From assembly GCA_022447365.1 (NCBI GenBank), contig JAKVBL010000003.1, positions 434,001-498,000 on the forward strand: DNA of 64,000 nt. The letters are read 5' to 3'. This stretch comes from Oleiphilaceae bacterium. Lineage in GTDB: Bacteria; Pseudomonadota; Gammaproteobacteria; Pseudomonadales; Oleiphilaceae. Numbering within the stretch: position 1 is the stretch's first letter; every line of letters begins with the position of its first letter. Shown here piece by piece: positions 1-9,404 of this stretch. The notes below the pieces were generated by a model. That model did not search any database. It was given only the letters and a program-made list of their open reading frames with translations, and had not been told where the DNA came from. The translations under genes and the position numbers were made by a program.

Positions 1-355
1 CAGCTAGAGCTTCTTGAATTGATGGAGGAAGGTCATCCATGCTATCGGTATGTTCACGACGCATAAAAATAGGAAGTTCAGGGCGTGCTCTATGGATCTT
101 TGTGCATAGCTCCAAGCCGCTAACGCCATTTAAATCTTTGGCTTCTGATAAAAATACAGCACCTAAATCTACGTTTGATGCCATGACTTCGCTAATTTCG
201 TTAGAGGCGTCGCGCAGGCCAATTGTGTTGTTGCCGGTGCAAACCTTTAAACCAATAAGGTTGTGCTTTGTGCATACATCTTTCAATACACTTAGGGCGT
301 CATCATTGCATTCGTGTACTAATACTTTACTGACAATCTGTGTTTCTTTTGTCAT
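1..355 (-). CDS. Receiver-like protein, partial (runs off the window edge)
   Basis: Only the first 118 or so codons are in the window; the gene continues past base 1. The start is the ATG at 355-353. The translation alternates beta and alpha segments like a CheY-type receiver, with a GLEL segment typical of the region after the phosphorylation site. The strand that should end in the phospho-acceptor Asp reads VDLGAVFLSE, so no Asp sits at the expected position. The usual acidic pair after strand 1 reads VHECND rather than DD. It is the last visible gene of a leftward set of three (receptor-tip protein, CheX-like protein, this one), 18 bases after the CheX-like gene. I infer a phosphorylation-independent (pseudo-)receiver. 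The C-terminal output region, if any, is not visible. Confidence 0.6.
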   Translation of the reverse strand, partial: MTKETQIVSKVLVHECNDDALSVLKDVCTKHNLIGLKVCTGNNTIGLRDASNEISEVMASNVDLGAVFLSEAKDLNGVSGLELCTKIHRARPELPIFMRREHTDSMDDLPPSIQEALA

Positions 356-373
356 TACTGCCTCTTCTTATAT

Positions 374-946
374 TTAAAATAGCTCTAGTTCACCGCACTC
401 GGTGTCTTCAATTTCTTCTTCTGCAAAAGAAACTGGCTTAATCTCGTAATTCAATTCTTCTTTGTTGCATACGTAAACGCTGCATTGAAAAAGTGTTTGT
501 CCATTTATCTCAACATGTTGGTGTGCTTCATAGCTTGGTCTTTGAGACAGCATGTATTTCATGCTGCCAGCTTCTAAGCGATTCGGCGTAGACATGCCAA
601 GGCTCGGAATAAATGCGTTGATTCCTCTTTTGATTGAGCCACACAAGGTGTTGCCAAGCTCACCAATAAAGTCATAAAAGCGTTCGTCGCCTAGGCTTTC
701 GCTTGTAGCATTCAGCTTTTGCGCTACGTAAGCACGGCTCTGATCGTCGTGATTGAGATGAATCAGCGTGAGCACACGAAATTCCTGAGAAGAGATCGTG
801 AGCATATAAAACTGTTCGAATTCTTCGTGCGTTGATTGGTTAGTGTCACTGCTGACTACATCGATGCCTTCACTCGAGTAGTAGGTTTCATCCATCGCAG
901 ATTTGAATAATCGCTGAATTTCTCGGTTGAAATCGAGTTGACTCAT
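374..946 (-). CDS. CheX/CheC-like chemotaxis phosphatase-family protein
   Basis: 190 residues. Around residues 92-99 it has D-x3-E-x2-N (in DFIGELGN) followed by a Gly, and a Pro lies about 22 residues later (121). This is close to the CheC/CheX/FliY consensus, in which the Glu and Asn act in dephosphorylating CheY-P. The N-terminal 60 residues and the acidic tail (EEEIEDTECGELELF) are not recognised. It lies between the receptor-tip protein and the receiver-like protein in a leftward operon with gaps of 15 and 18 bases, so a role on a phosphorylated receiver near the divergent CheA-like kinase is a reasonable inference. Only one E-x2-N motif is present, as in CheX. Family assignment rests on that short motif. 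Confidence 0.6.
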   Translation of the reverse strand: MSQLDFNREIQRLFKSAMDETYYSSEGIDVVSSDTNQSTHEEFEQFYMLTISSQEFRVLTLIHLNHDDQSRAYVAQKLNATSESLGDERFYDFIGELGNTLCGSIKRGINAFIPSLGMSTPNRLEAGSMKYMLSQRPSYEAHQHVEINGQTLFQCSVYVCNKEELNYEIKPVSFAEEEIEDTECGELELF

Positions 947-961
947 CTTTTATACCTCTTG

Positions 962-1726
962 TTATGCTACTTGCACGCGACTAATGAGGTCTTTCACAAT
1001 TTCATTCGTTGCAGATACATCTGTCAGAATCATTTTTCCGCCAGCTTGAATGTCTTGGAATGTTGTCGTGGTTAAAAAGTCATTCTTGTTAAGATTTTCT
1101 TTATAGCTCTCACTGAGCTCTTGGCTGCGCATGGCAAGGCTTCGTACTTCGTCAGCAACGACAGCAAAGCCTTTGCCATGCTCTCCAGCGCGCGCAGCTT
1201 CAATCGCGGCATTCAAGGCAAGAATCACAATCTGCTTAACAATGTTGAAGAACTCTTGGTTTTGATGATGCATTTCGGCGTTGTGTTCCATCAACTGTGT
1301 CAGGCTTTCGTGCCAGCGTTCAAACGTCACTAGAAGGTTGGTTAGTTCTGCCAAGTCTTTTTCTACGTGCTCTAATTTTTCTGTGAGGAAGAATTGCTCG
1401 CGTTCGTGTTCATGGCGAAGAGATTGAATCTGCGCTTCGTAGTTCTGTGCGAGCTCGTTCTTTTCGTTTAGAGAAAGTTCTTTGGTATGTGCTAACTCGT
1501 GCTCTAGCTCTGCATACTTGCTATTCATACTTGCTTGATCAAGTTCGAACTCTTGTTTGAGGGTATCGAGTTCTGAGGTCTCAATCATTGAGCTGATGCT
1601 GTTTTGTAGTGCGCTGGTCTCGGCTACTTGTGCTGAGAGCAGCTTGCTTGTCTTGATACTCTTTACAGCTAAGAAAATAATAAGAGCAGTGCTTACTACT
1701 AATGCAGAAACTAGAATTGTGGTCAT
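962..1726 (-). CDS. Sensor-less MCP-like protein: TM segment, coiled coil, receptor signalling tip
   Basis: 254 residues. Residues about 4-22 are one hydrophobic membrane segment. Residues 25-160 are charged and heptad-like (coiled coil). Residues about 168-200 carry the conserved methyl-accepting chemotaxis receptor tip ([30 protein letters not shown] region; core AIEAARAGE). No periplasmic domain, HAMP domain or second membrane helix is present, and the C-terminal arm after the tip is only about 55 residues, so the signalling hairpin is shorter than in ordinary receptors. The family role of this tip is contact with CheA/CheW. First gene of a leftward operon with a CheX-like and a receiver-like gene, diverging from a CheA-like kinase at 2010. 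Confidence 0.8.
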   Translation of the reverse strand: MTTILVSALVVSTALIIFLAVKSIKTSKLLSAQVAETSALQNSISSMIETSELDTLKQEFELDQASMNSKYAELEHELAHTKELSLNEKNELAQNYEAQIQSLRHEHEREQFFLTEKLEHVEKDLAELTNLLVTFERWHESLTQLMEHNAEMHHQNQEFFNIVKQIVILALNAAIEAARAGEHGKGFAVVADEVRSLAMRSQELSESYKENLNKNDFLTTTTFQDIQAGGKMILTDVSATNEIVKDLISRVQVA

Positions 1727-2009
1727 GGTTACTCGCTGAACTGATAATGAAGCTATTGTTTTTTATTTTGCGCGTTTTTTATTTTTTTACGGTTATAAAA
1801 TTAGCCTAGCACTATCTATACAAACTGCCTTTTTTTTGACCTTCTTTGTAAGCTTTAACGATAAAACAAGGACTTACGTCACTTTTTTACTACGGCGCGA
1901 CGTTATTTTTATAAAACTAATGAAAATATTGGTCAAAATTTCGACTTTCTCAAATTTTAATCTAGAGTGAATTTTGAAGGCCAAAATAATAAACAGAGGC
2001 AAATTTAAA

Positions 2010-5000
2010 ATGTTTCAGCTGAGTTTTAACCAGAAAGTCGGATTTGGTTTTGCGTTCATTATTATCTTGATATTGAGCTCAGGACTCTCATCTTTATGGA
2101 ATTTAAATGACATCAACGAATCGACGTCGCGCGTTAACCAAACCGCGGTACCGGTCGTAAAGGAAAGTAATCAGGTTCAGATTCAATTGCTAAAACTCGC
2201 GAAATTAAGCGGTTTAGCATTCAACGCTGAAGATGCAGATAGTATTCGCGTTTATAAGCGTAAGTTTGATCAAGGTGTTAAAGACTTTGGCGGTCTTTAT
2301 GAGAGCCTGGAAGAACTTGCAAAAGATGATGCGGATATGAAAGCCCTTGTTATCGGCATTAAGAGTAATTATGACTTTTATCGTTTCGCAGTAACTGAAA
2401 TGTTCGAAGCAAAGTCGGCTACTTTGCTGGCTAATGAGCAAATGCATAACGAGGCCGGGACACTTTTCGATATGGCTGATGCGCTAGGTGGCTCATTAGT
2501 CGATCTACAGTACTTCATGGCAGACGGTAAAGATGCCGAGAATATGGAGCTCGTTGCTGGATTCGCAAACCAAGCAGATGCGAATGCTCTTTCAATCCTT
2601 AAGACGGTAGAAGAAGTGCAGCGCACGACAGACCTGAATGCTCTGTCTACCATGGATGACTTTAAGTTTGCACTGCAAGATTCCAAACTTTGGTATGACA
2701 AAGGTGCAGACGTCTTTAAAACATTCGGCGATGTGACCCTGCTTGATACAGTTGAACAATCATACGCAGAGTTGAGTGCTCACTTCGATAAAACGCCTTC
2801 AATTATCGATTACAAGATGACAGAGCTTGAGCAAATCGAACTGGCTCGAGCAAAACTTCGCGAAGCGGATGCTGCGGTATCGCAATCCGTTGAAGGTCTG
2901 GATGAGCTGCTTAAGAGTGCAGATGTTCAGTTCAGCTTCTTGCAAGGTGAAGTATTGGGTAGTTTAGATTTTGGCTTTAAATCATCCATTGTTCTTTTAA
3001 TTGTTCTCGTATTACTCGCGGCGCAAAACTTTAACTCTATGCGGTCTGCTATTCAGAAGAAGATGGCAGATCTCGCAAAACTTAATAAAATCGGCGGTAC
3101 CTTAGCCGGTGCGCAGAGCCAAAACACTGCATTGGAAGAAGTACTTCAGAGTATGCATGAAAAGATGGGCGTGAGTGCAGGTTCGGTTTATTTAACTAAC
3201 GAAAAGCAAGAGCTAGTCGTTAAGGCGCATTTCCCACCGAAAGCTATTTCAGCCGATGTTGAGCCTACAAGCTTTGAGCTTGGTGAAGGTATTATTGGTA
3301 AGGCTGCAAAATCTAAGCAAATTATCTTTGTTCCTAATACTGAGAAAGACAAGTCTTATGTTCAGGGTGAGCAAGAAGTAGCACCTAAAGCACTTTTATG
3401 TGTTCCGCTTATAGATAAAGACATGCTAGTTGGTGTGATCAATTTATCTGGAGACGTAAAGCAGGTGAGTTTTGCCGATAGTGATTATGAGTATGTGTCC
3501 TCTGTTGCTCAGTCACTTGTTACAACAATTAAAAACATTCGTATGCGTGAAGTGATCGAAGAGCATAATCGTACTCTTGAAGCGAAAGTTGAGGAACGTA
3601 CGGCTGCGCTTCATCAAAAGAACCAAGACATCGCAAATATGATGGCAAACATGCACCAAGGCCTATTTACAGTGAGCGAAGGTGGTGTGGTGCACAAAGA
3701 GTATGCGGCGTATCTGGAGCAGATTTTTGAAACAGATCGTATCGCTGGACGAAATGTAAATGATCTTCTTTTCGCGAATACAACACTAGGCTCTGATGCG
3801 CGAGATCAGAACATTACAGCAGTTGATGCGATTGTTGGTGAAGACGAAATGATGTTTGAGTTCAACTCACATTGTCTTGTGAATGAGATGACCATTGGTT
3901 TCGATGATGGTCGTGAAAAAGTTCTCGAGTTGGACTGGGATCCAATCGTGAATGATGATGTGATCGAGCGTCTGATGATTACTGTGCGCGACGTAACTGA
4001 AATCCGTGCCCTAGAGCTAGCGGCGCAAGGTCAGAAGCGTGAGTTGGAATTAATTGGTGAAGTGCTTGCGATCGATGCAGCGAAATTTGCTGAATTCCTC
4101 CGTAGTTCTAAGCAGTTCATGGCGGCATGTCAGCAGGCTATTAAGAACAACGCTGGAAAATCTGCGGATGTTATTGCCGAGCTATTCAGAAATATGCACA
4201 CCGTTAAGGGTAATGCGCGTACGTATGGTTTGAGTTATTTGACTGACGTAGTGCATGAAGTTGAATCTACTTATGATGCTTTACGTAATGATGATTCGCG
4301 TGAGTGGAAGCAGAATGAATTACTCGAAGAGTTGCGTGAAGCGCAGGAGATTCTTGCTGAGTACGACACGATTTATCATGACAAGCTAGGTCGTGATGGT
4401 GTTGCAGCACAAGGTGTAAATCTAGACTCAGAACGCGTAGCTTCGTGGTTAGATAGCATTAAGCGTCTTACTGAAAAATCGATGGACAACGATGTACAAG
4501 AAGTTGTTTCAGAAGCCTATAGCATGTTGCTTTCTATCGAATCTAAAACCTTGTCTGAGGTGATCTCTGAGCCTTTAAGTTCGCTCGCGTCAATGGCTGA
4601 GCAGCTTGATAAGCCCGCACCAGAAGTTCGTGTAAAGGATGCAGAGTTGTTTATTGATGGCCGCGTTCACAGCATGATGAATAATATCTTTATGCATGTG
4701 TTGCGTAATGCAATGGATCACGGCATTGAAGGTGCGACAGAGCGTGCAGAGAAGGGTAAGAACGAAAACGGTCTTATCTCGATTAATACGCAAGTGAATA
4801 AACAGAACGCCGAATTCATTGTTTCAGACGATGGTCGAGGTATCGCGATTGCGAAAATTCGTTCATTAGCTGTAGACAAGGGAATTATTGAGCAAGATGC
4901 AGCACTCAGCGCGCAAGACATTGCGAACTTGGTATTCACTTCAGGATTCTCTACTGCAGAAGAGGTGAGCAACTTGAGTGGCCGCGGTGTTGGAATGGAT

Positions 5001-5153
5001 GCAGTTCGCCAATTCCTAGAGAGCGAAGGTGGGTCAATCGAGCTTCGTTTAACAGGTGGTAACGATGGCGATGACTTCCGAGCCTTTGAGACGGTCATTA
5101 CCTTACCGGAGCGTTTCTATAGCCAGGCTTTAAGTTTTGCAAAAACGGCTTAA
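2010..5153 (+). CDS. Membrane-anchored CheA-like hybrid sensor kinase (sensor, GAF, Hpt, CheA-type ATPase)
   Basis: About 1047 residues from the ATG at 2010, chosen because AGAGG lies about 10 bases upstream; a TTG at 1974 would add 12 residues. Order of parts: membrane helix near residues 10-30; long helical periplasmic region; second membrane helix near 325-342; GAF domain about 365-520; coiled coil; a PAS-like stretch about 550-680; Hpt domain with His730 in MHTVKGNARTYG; and a CheA-type HATPase_c domain at the C-terminus (LRNAMDHGIE N-box, DDGRGI and GRGVGMDAV G-boxes). The protein ends right after the ATPase domain, so the CheW-like P5 domain and any receiver are absent. It should phosphorylate its Hpt His and pass phosphate to a separate receiver. 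It diverges from an MCP-tip/CheX-like/receiver-like operon and is followed by a strong terminator. Confidence 0.85.
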   Translation: MFQLSFNQKVGFGFAFIIILILSSGLSSLWNLNDINESTSRVNQTAVPVVKESNQVQIQLLKLAKLSGLAFNAEDADSIRVYKRKFDQGVKDFGGLYESLEELAKDDADMKALVIGIKSNYDFYRFAVTEMFEAKSATLLANEQMHNEAGTLFDMADALGGSLVDLQYFMADGKDAENMELVAGFANQADANALSILKTVEEVQRTTDLNALSTMDDFKFALQDSKLWYDKGADVFKTFGDVTLLDTVEQSYAELSAHFDKTPSIIDYKMTELEQIELARAKLREADAAVSQSVEGLDELLKSADVQFSFLQGEVLGSLDFGFKSSIVLLIVLVLLAAQNFNSMRSAIQKKMADLAKLNKIGGTLAGAQSQNTALEEVLQSMHEKMGVSAGSVYLTNEKQELVVKAHFPPKAISADVEPTSFELGEGIIGKAAKSKQIIFVPNTEKDKSYVQGEQEVAPKALLCVPLIDKDMLVGVINLSGDVKQVSFADSDYEYVSSVAQSLVTTIKNIRMREVIEEHNRTLEAKVEERTAALHQKNQDIANMMANMHQGLFTVSEGGVVHKEYAAYLEQIFETDRIAGRNVNDLLFANTTLGSDARDQNITAVDAIVGEDEMMFEFNSHCLVNEMTIGFDDGREKVLELDWDPIVNDDVIERLMITVRDVTEIRALELAAQGQKRELELIGEVLAIDAAKFAEFLRSSKQFMAACQQAIKNNAGKSADVIAELFRNMHTVKGNARTYGLSYLTDVVHEVESTYDALRNDDSREWKQNELLEELREAQEILAEYDTIYHDKLGRDGVAAQGVNLDSERVASWLDSIKRLTEKSMDNDVQEVVSEAYSMLLSIESKTLSEVISEPLSSLASMAEQLDKPAPEVRVKDAELFIDGRVHSMMNNIFMHVLRNAMDHGIEGATERAEKGKNENGLISINTQVNKQNAEFIVSDDGRGIAIAKIRSLAVDKGIIEQDAALSAQDIANLVFTSGFSTAEEVSNLSGRGVGMDAVRQFLESEGGSIELRLTGGNDGDDFRAFETVITLPERFYSQALSFAKTA

Positions 5154-5171
5154 GAGCTAAGTGGAATTAAA

Positions 5172-5199
5172 ATACCCCTCTACTGAGGGGTATTTTTTT
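5172..5199 (+). terminator. Rho-independent terminator after the CheA-like kinase
   Basis: Nine-base stem ATACCCCTC/GAGGGGTAT with loop TACT followed by a run of seven T. It lies 18 bases after the kinase stop codon. Confidence 0.9.
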
Positions 5200-5246
5200 G
5201 CCTGCTAAAAAGTCAGCTGCGTTCGATAACTCAATACCCGCAGAAA

Positions 5247-6596
5247 CTATGGTGGAAGTAAGCGTCTAGTTTTGGCTTTTCTGAAGGATGATTTAAACAT
5301 CCATATCGAGATTATGCCTGCCAGCACATTGCCTACGGCAGCGCCTATCATTAAGCCCATTAAATCGCCGAACACAGAGCCAATGAACAAACATGGAAGA
5401 TAACAAATAAATAGTCGGGCGAAGGAAATTTTTAAGCCATCCATTGCGCGGCTAATAGCATTTGCGGCAGACACTAAGACCATACAAATGCCAAGAAATG
5501 CATAGCTAAACGGAATGATGACGATATACAGCGCCAGTAATGAAGCAATGTCCTCATTGCCCGCAAGAGCATGGCTGATGCTGGAGTCAAATAATACAAG
5601 GATCAACGCAAGTAAGAGTTGCCATGCGATGATTGTCTTCACAGCAAGCTTGAGTAATATCTGAATGTCATCAAAGTTCTTCGCGCCATAGCTCTTTCCT
5701 ATCATTGGGGGAAGAGACATTGTCATTGCCAAGACTAAAATGATTGAGAAAAACTCAACACGAATGCCGAGGCCCCAAGCAGCAACGCTTTCCGTCCCAT
5801 GTTGGGCAACAAGCATCGTGGCTAGCATTGAAGAGAGAGCTGGAAGTAATTGGCTAGTCATAGCAGGTAGGGCAACCGCTAAAATTTGTTTGATCTTTTC
5901 AATAGCGTTTTCAAATGCATCACTGAAATGCAGCCAATTCTTTTTCAAAATAAATGGATAAACAAAAAGGCAGCCGATACTAAAAGAGCATAATGTGGCC
6001 CATGCGGCGCCGGCTAAACCTAGATCAAAGGTGAAGATGAATATCGGGTCTAAGGCAATGTTGAGCAGGCTAGTGCCAGCCATGCCTAATCCTGGAATGA
6101 GCGTATTGCCGTTAGCTCGGACAATGCTGTATCCGAAATACAAAAATCCGCCGGCAAAAGCGCCCACTAGCCATACTGCCCAGAATGCATCAATAAACGG
6201 CATTAGCTCTTTAGTCGCGCCCAATGCTCGAATAATCGGGTATCTAAACAGCCAAGTTAGTACGGCTAAAAATGCAAAGCAAGCGGAGCCAACGATTACG
6301 ATTAATCCGGCTAAATCGCGGGCCTTACAGTCTTCTCTGGCACCAATGAGTTGCGAGATAAGCGCCGTTGTCGCAATGCCAATACCGACCTGAATACCAA
6401 TAAAAAGTTGGTAAATAGGGATGGTGAAGCCAACCACTGCCAGAGGCTCAACGCCTAGCCGCGCAATGAAAACCGAATCCACAAGTTGGAAGCTCATTAG
6501 CGAGACAATCCCAATCAACATGGGCCACGTCATTTTTGCGAGTTCGATGAATTGTTCTTTCTTGTTGCTAATAGTTTGTTCGGGTGCAGATGTCAT
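5247..6596 (-). CDS. MATE family multidrug/Na+ efflux transporter
   Basis: 449 residues with about 12 hydrophobic helices in two similar halves, the usual MATE layout and length. The N-terminal region (MTWPMLIGIVSLMSFQLVDSVFIARLG) matches the first helix pair of NorM/DinF-type proteins, and FTIPIYQLFIGIQVGIG is also typical. MATE proteins export cationic drugs in exchange for Na+ or H+; the substrate cannot be read from sequence. The start overlaps the stop of the upstream DsbA-like gene by ATGA, so the two are translationally coupled. Confidence 0.9.
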   Translation of the reverse strand: MTSAPEQTISNKKEQFIELAKMTWPMLIGIVSLMSFQLVDSVFIARLGVEPLAVVGFTIPIYQLFIGIQVGIGIATTALISQLIGAREDCKARDLAGLIVIVGSACFAFLAVLTWLFRYPIIRALGATKELMPFIDAFWAVWLVGAFAGGFLYFGYSIVRANGNTLIPGLGMAGTSLLNIALDPIFIFTFDLGLAGAAWATLCSFSIGCLFVYPFILKKNWLHFSDAFENAIEKIKQILAVALPAMTSQLLPALSSMLATMLVAQHGTESVAAWGLGIRVEFFSIILVLAMTMSLPPMIGKSYGAKNFDDIQILLKLAVKTIIAWQLLLALILVLFDSSISHALAGNEDIASLLALYIVIIPFSYAFLGICMVLVSAANAISRAMDGLKISFARLFICYLPCLFIGSVFGDLMGLMIGAAVGNVLAGIISIWMFKSSFRKAKTRRLLPP

Positions 6597-7219
6597 GACG
6601 CAAATGCATCCTCAATGATTGTCAGAGCAGCGCGGTGATCTTGATAATCAAGAGGCAGCTGCATGGCTTGCTGATCTTTCACCAAAATCCAAGACGGAAA
6701 ACTATTCCCTCCAATACTGCGGGCGAATCGTATTTCATCATGCAGGCGTTTTCTGGTTATATCGCTAGGCAGATCAGTCTCGAACTGTTCTTTCTCAAAA
6801 CCGATGTCTTCAGCTAACTGACACAAAACACTCGTGTCTGAAGGATTCATTGCATTCAAATAATATGCTTCTTGGATCTTAAGGTTCCTCTGTTCTTCTT
6901 TGCCTTGATCCCGTGCAATTAAGCCTGCTCGGCAGGCTGGATAGGTAGAGCGATGTGGCGTATTTTGTTGCCAAAACGCGTGATTGAATTCGGTACCTAG
7001 CAGATCAGAAATTTTGTACCAGTAGCTTTCGATGGCTTCGCGCATGTCTAAGGGCATCGATATATCACTGTCTGGGGCAAAACCACTCAGTAGCTTTGTG
7101 AGTGTGATACCTCGTTCTTTGAGCGATTCAGTTAATGCGAGATAAGTCGGCCGATAACCCCAGCACCACGCGCACATGGGGTCATAAACGTAATAAAGCT
7201 TGGGAGTCGTATCTTGCAT
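6593..7219 (-). CDS. DsbA family thiol oxidoreductase (CAWC active site)
   Basis: 208 residues. A thioredoxin-type redox motif CAWC lies at residues 16-19 in the context YDPMCAWCWGYRP, typical of the cytoplasmic DsbA/FrnE-like group. There is no signal peptide, so it is probably cytosolic rather than a periplasmic Dsb protein. The cis-Pro loop is likely in GGNSFPSWI near residue 170. It overlaps the MATE gene by four bases (ATGA). Partner and substrate are unknown. Confidence 0.85.
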   Translation of the reverse strand: MQDTTPKLYYVYDPMCAWCWGYRPTYLALTESLKERGITLTKLLSGFAPDSDISMPLDMREAIESYWYKISDLLGTEFNHAFWQQNTPHRSTYPACRAGLIARDQGKEEQRNLKIQEAYYLNAMNPSDTSVLCQLAEDIGFEKEQFETDLPSDITRKRLHDEIRFARSIGGNSFPSWILVKDQQAMQLPLDYQDHRAALTIIEDAFAS

Positions 7220-7227
7220 TAGTAGAT

Positions 7228-7491
7228 TTACTTCAGAGGATGATTTTCGGGTAATTGTTTATGCAGCCACAGAACGAGCTTATGCTTCATTCGTGGCGTA
7301 TCCATATCTTGCTTTGCCAGCGGTTGAATTTGTTTGTCGTGAACCAAAAGCTTGTAGATATATTCAATTTTATCGTCTTGCTTATCATTCGCTTCAAACT
7401 TTACAACGCCACGCTTCTCGCAATACATCACCCCAATGCGAATAGCTTCTTTTAAAAGTTCAGCTTCGTTTTTTAGTTTTTTTATAGCCAT
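7228..7491 (-). CDS. Small conserved protein, DUF5062-like
   Basis: 87 residues, basic, no signal peptide or membrane helix. The beginning (KNEAELLKEAIRIGVMYCEKRG) and the block KLLVHDKQIQPLAKQ followed by KHKLVLWLHKQLPENHPL look like the DUF5062 family of marine gammaproteobacteria. The assignment is from memory of the family pattern. No function is known. It lies eight bases upstream of the DsbA-like gene and probably shares its transcript. Confidence 0.65.
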   Translation of the reverse strand: MAIKKLKNEAELLKEAIRIGVMYCEKRGVVKFEANDKQDDKIEYIYKLLVHDKQIQPLAKQDMDTPRMKHKLVLWLHKQLPENHPLK

Positions 7492-7521
7492 GCTGCTTCC
7501 TCTTTGATGAAGTTATTCGAG

Positions 7522-8916
7522 TTACGCGAAACGTTGTTTTAGATATTCATATACCGCTCGTAAGCCCAATGCTTCACCTCCAACTGGACGGCTTGGGAGG
7601 CCTCTGAGGTTCCAAGCCATGACGTCGAAATGCACCCAAGGGGTTTCATTGCTAATGAATTTTTCGAGGTATAGTGCAGCTGTGATAGCGCCACCGAATC
7701 CGGTTTCTGCTGAATTCAGGGTATCGGCAAAATGGCTTTTAAGCATGTCGTTGTAGGCTTGGTGCAACGGTAGGCGCCAAATAGGATCTAAGCAATCTAG
7801 AGCGCTTTCGTTCAGGCCTGCAGCCACTTCTTCATCGTTACAGAAGAAGCCAGGGAGTTCTGTGCCCAGTGCTACGCGGCATGCGCCGGTCAATGTGGCA
7901 AAGTCAATAATCAGCTCGGGGCTTTCGCTACATGCATCATCCAATGCATCGCAAAGAACTAAACGACCTTCAGCGTCGGTATTGTCTATTTCGACCGTAA
8001 GGCCTTTTCTAGATTCAATAATATCGCCGGGTCTAAATGCATTACCAGATATAGCGTTTTCAGCCGCAGCAACGAGAACACGTAATCGAATTGGAAGGTT
8101 TTGTGCCATGATGAGCTTGGCCAAGCCAAGCACGTGTGCAGCGCCGCCCATATCCTTTTTCATCTGACGCATGAAGTTGCCAGTTTTAATATTCAGACCG
8201 CCACTATCAAAACAGATACCTTTACCAACTAGTGTAATAGCTGGCGCGTCTTCGTCGCCCCAAACGAGTTCGAGTAGGCGAGGCTCATGCACAGAAGCTC
8301 GGCCAACAGCGTGAATAAGTGGGTAGTTTTGATCTAAAAGTTCTTGGCCGATAACTTCACTGAAGCTGCCTTCGTAAGCACTTGCGAGAGCTTGCATGGT
8401 TTGCGCTAGATCTTCGGGCATCATATCTGAGGCGGGAGTATTGATTAGATCGCGCGTAAGTACGATAGACTCGACCATATTATTGGCTTCTGACAACAGG
8501 CTCTCATCATCGATGGCAAGCAAGGCTTTTTCTTTACTTGTTTTTTTATACTGAGAGAACTCATAGGCGCCTAGTCCCCAGCTAACAGCAAAGCGAAAAT
8601 GCGTAAGTGCTAAGGTTTCTTGATCGACATTGCCGTAATGTGTCAGTGCACTTAGATCAATTTGATAAGTATGCAGCGGCAATTGTTTCGCGAGATCTCC
8701 AGCTAGAAAGAAGTTATTTAGACTTGGTATACAGCAAATGATCTTTAAGGAATTATTCTCAGACGGTAAAGTCGAATGTCCTTTTCCTTCAAACTTAATA
8801 CTTTCTAACCACAATTGATCATTGTTATGTTGATCACTAAGCCAATCTTTGTAGTTATCTTCGAGTACTAAAATAATATTGTTTTGAGCTTGGCCTGAAA
8901 TGAGAGCTGAGCGCAT
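7522..8916 (-). CDS. Leucyl aminopeptidase family protein (peptidase M17)
   Basis: 464 residues from the ATG at 8916, which has AAAGGA about 7 bases upstream; an in-frame TTG at 8934 is less likely. The C-terminal catalytic domain carries the M17 motifs GKGICFDSGGLNIK (metal-binding Lys and Asp) and the signature NTDAEGRL. A later helix (DFATLTGACRVALG) also fits. The N-terminal domain is divergent, as is usual for M17. These are cytoplasmic, dinuclear-metal aminopeptidases that release N-terminal residues during peptide turnover. It is shorter than E. coli PepA and may be nearer the PepB-like branch. The upstream glpE ends 27 bases before it. Confidence 0.9.
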   Translation of the reverse strand: MRSALISGQAQNNIILVLEDNYKDWLSDQHNNDQLWLESIKFEGKGHSTLPSENNSLKIICCIPSLNNFFLAGDLAKQLPLHTYQIDLSALTHYGNVDQETLALTHFRFAVSWGLGAYEFSQYKKTSKEKALLAIDDESLLSEANNMVESIVLTRDLINTPASDMMPEDLAQTMQALASAYEGSFSEVIGQELLDQNYPLIHAVGRASVHEPRLLELVWGDEDAPAITLVGKGICFDSGGLNIKTGNFMRQMKKDMGGAAHVLGLAKLIMAQNLPIRLRVLVAAAENAISGNAFRPGDIIESRKGLTVEIDNTDAEGRLVLCDALDDACSESPELIIDFATLTGACRVALGTELPGFFCNDEEVAAGLNESALDCLDPIWRLPLHQAYNDMLKSHFADTLNSAETGFGGAITAALYLEKFISNETPWVHFDVMAWNLRGLPSRPVGGEALGLRAVYEYLKQRFA

Positions 8917-8943
8917 TGTGTTTCCTTTTATCAATAAAGCTGC

Positions 8944-9267
8944 TTAATCCGTCGTGAGAGTGGCTGCAATCTGACGCCATTCTTCGAAACCGCCATCTAG
9001 GCTAAAGGTTTCTTTAAATCCTTGTGCATTAAAGTAGTCTGCAGCGCCTTGGCTTGAGTTGCCGTGATAACAACAAACTACCAATGGTTTGTTAAGGTCT
9101 GTGTTTGCAATAAAGTGTTCCACATTTGAATTGTCGATGTGAGCAGCACCGTTTATATGGCCTTGCTCAAAAGACATTTGGTCTCGAATATCGATTACGG
9201 TGACCGTGTTTTCTGAATCACTCAGCCAAGATGCGAGCTGAGCACAACTAAGATGTTTAAATGACAT
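8944..9267 (-). CDS. glpE: Thiosulfate sulfurtransferase GlpE (single-domain rhodanese)
   Basis: 107 residues, one rhodanese domain. The catalytic Cys66 is in CYHGNSSQ, the active-site loop characteristic of GlpE. The domain entry VIDIRDQMSFEQGHINGAAHI is the standard rhodanese motif. It transfers sulfane sulfur from thiosulfate to thiol acceptors in the cytoplasm. First gene of the leftward set ahead of the aminopeptidase. Confidence 0.9.
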   Translation of the reverse strand: MSFKHLSCAQLASWLSDSENTVTVIDIRDQMSFEQGHINGAAHIDNSNVEHFIANTDLNKPLVVCCYHGNSSQGAADYFNAQGFKETFSLDGGFEEWRQIAATLTTD

Positions 9268-9404
9268 AGTAAAGTTCCACTTTTGCGATGAAGCATTATA
9301 GACCTTACGGGCGCTACTGCGTATTTGGGTTTGGTAATGCTTGCATTGTTTTCGCGACTGGGATTAGTCTTGATGCTGGAAAAATAAAAACTAAGGAGTG
9401 ATGA

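Noticed and set aside
1121-1333. Open frames opposite the receptor-tip gene and similar antisense frames throughout
   Set aside because: They lie wholly opposite strongly supported genes and have no ribosome sites or family patterns.
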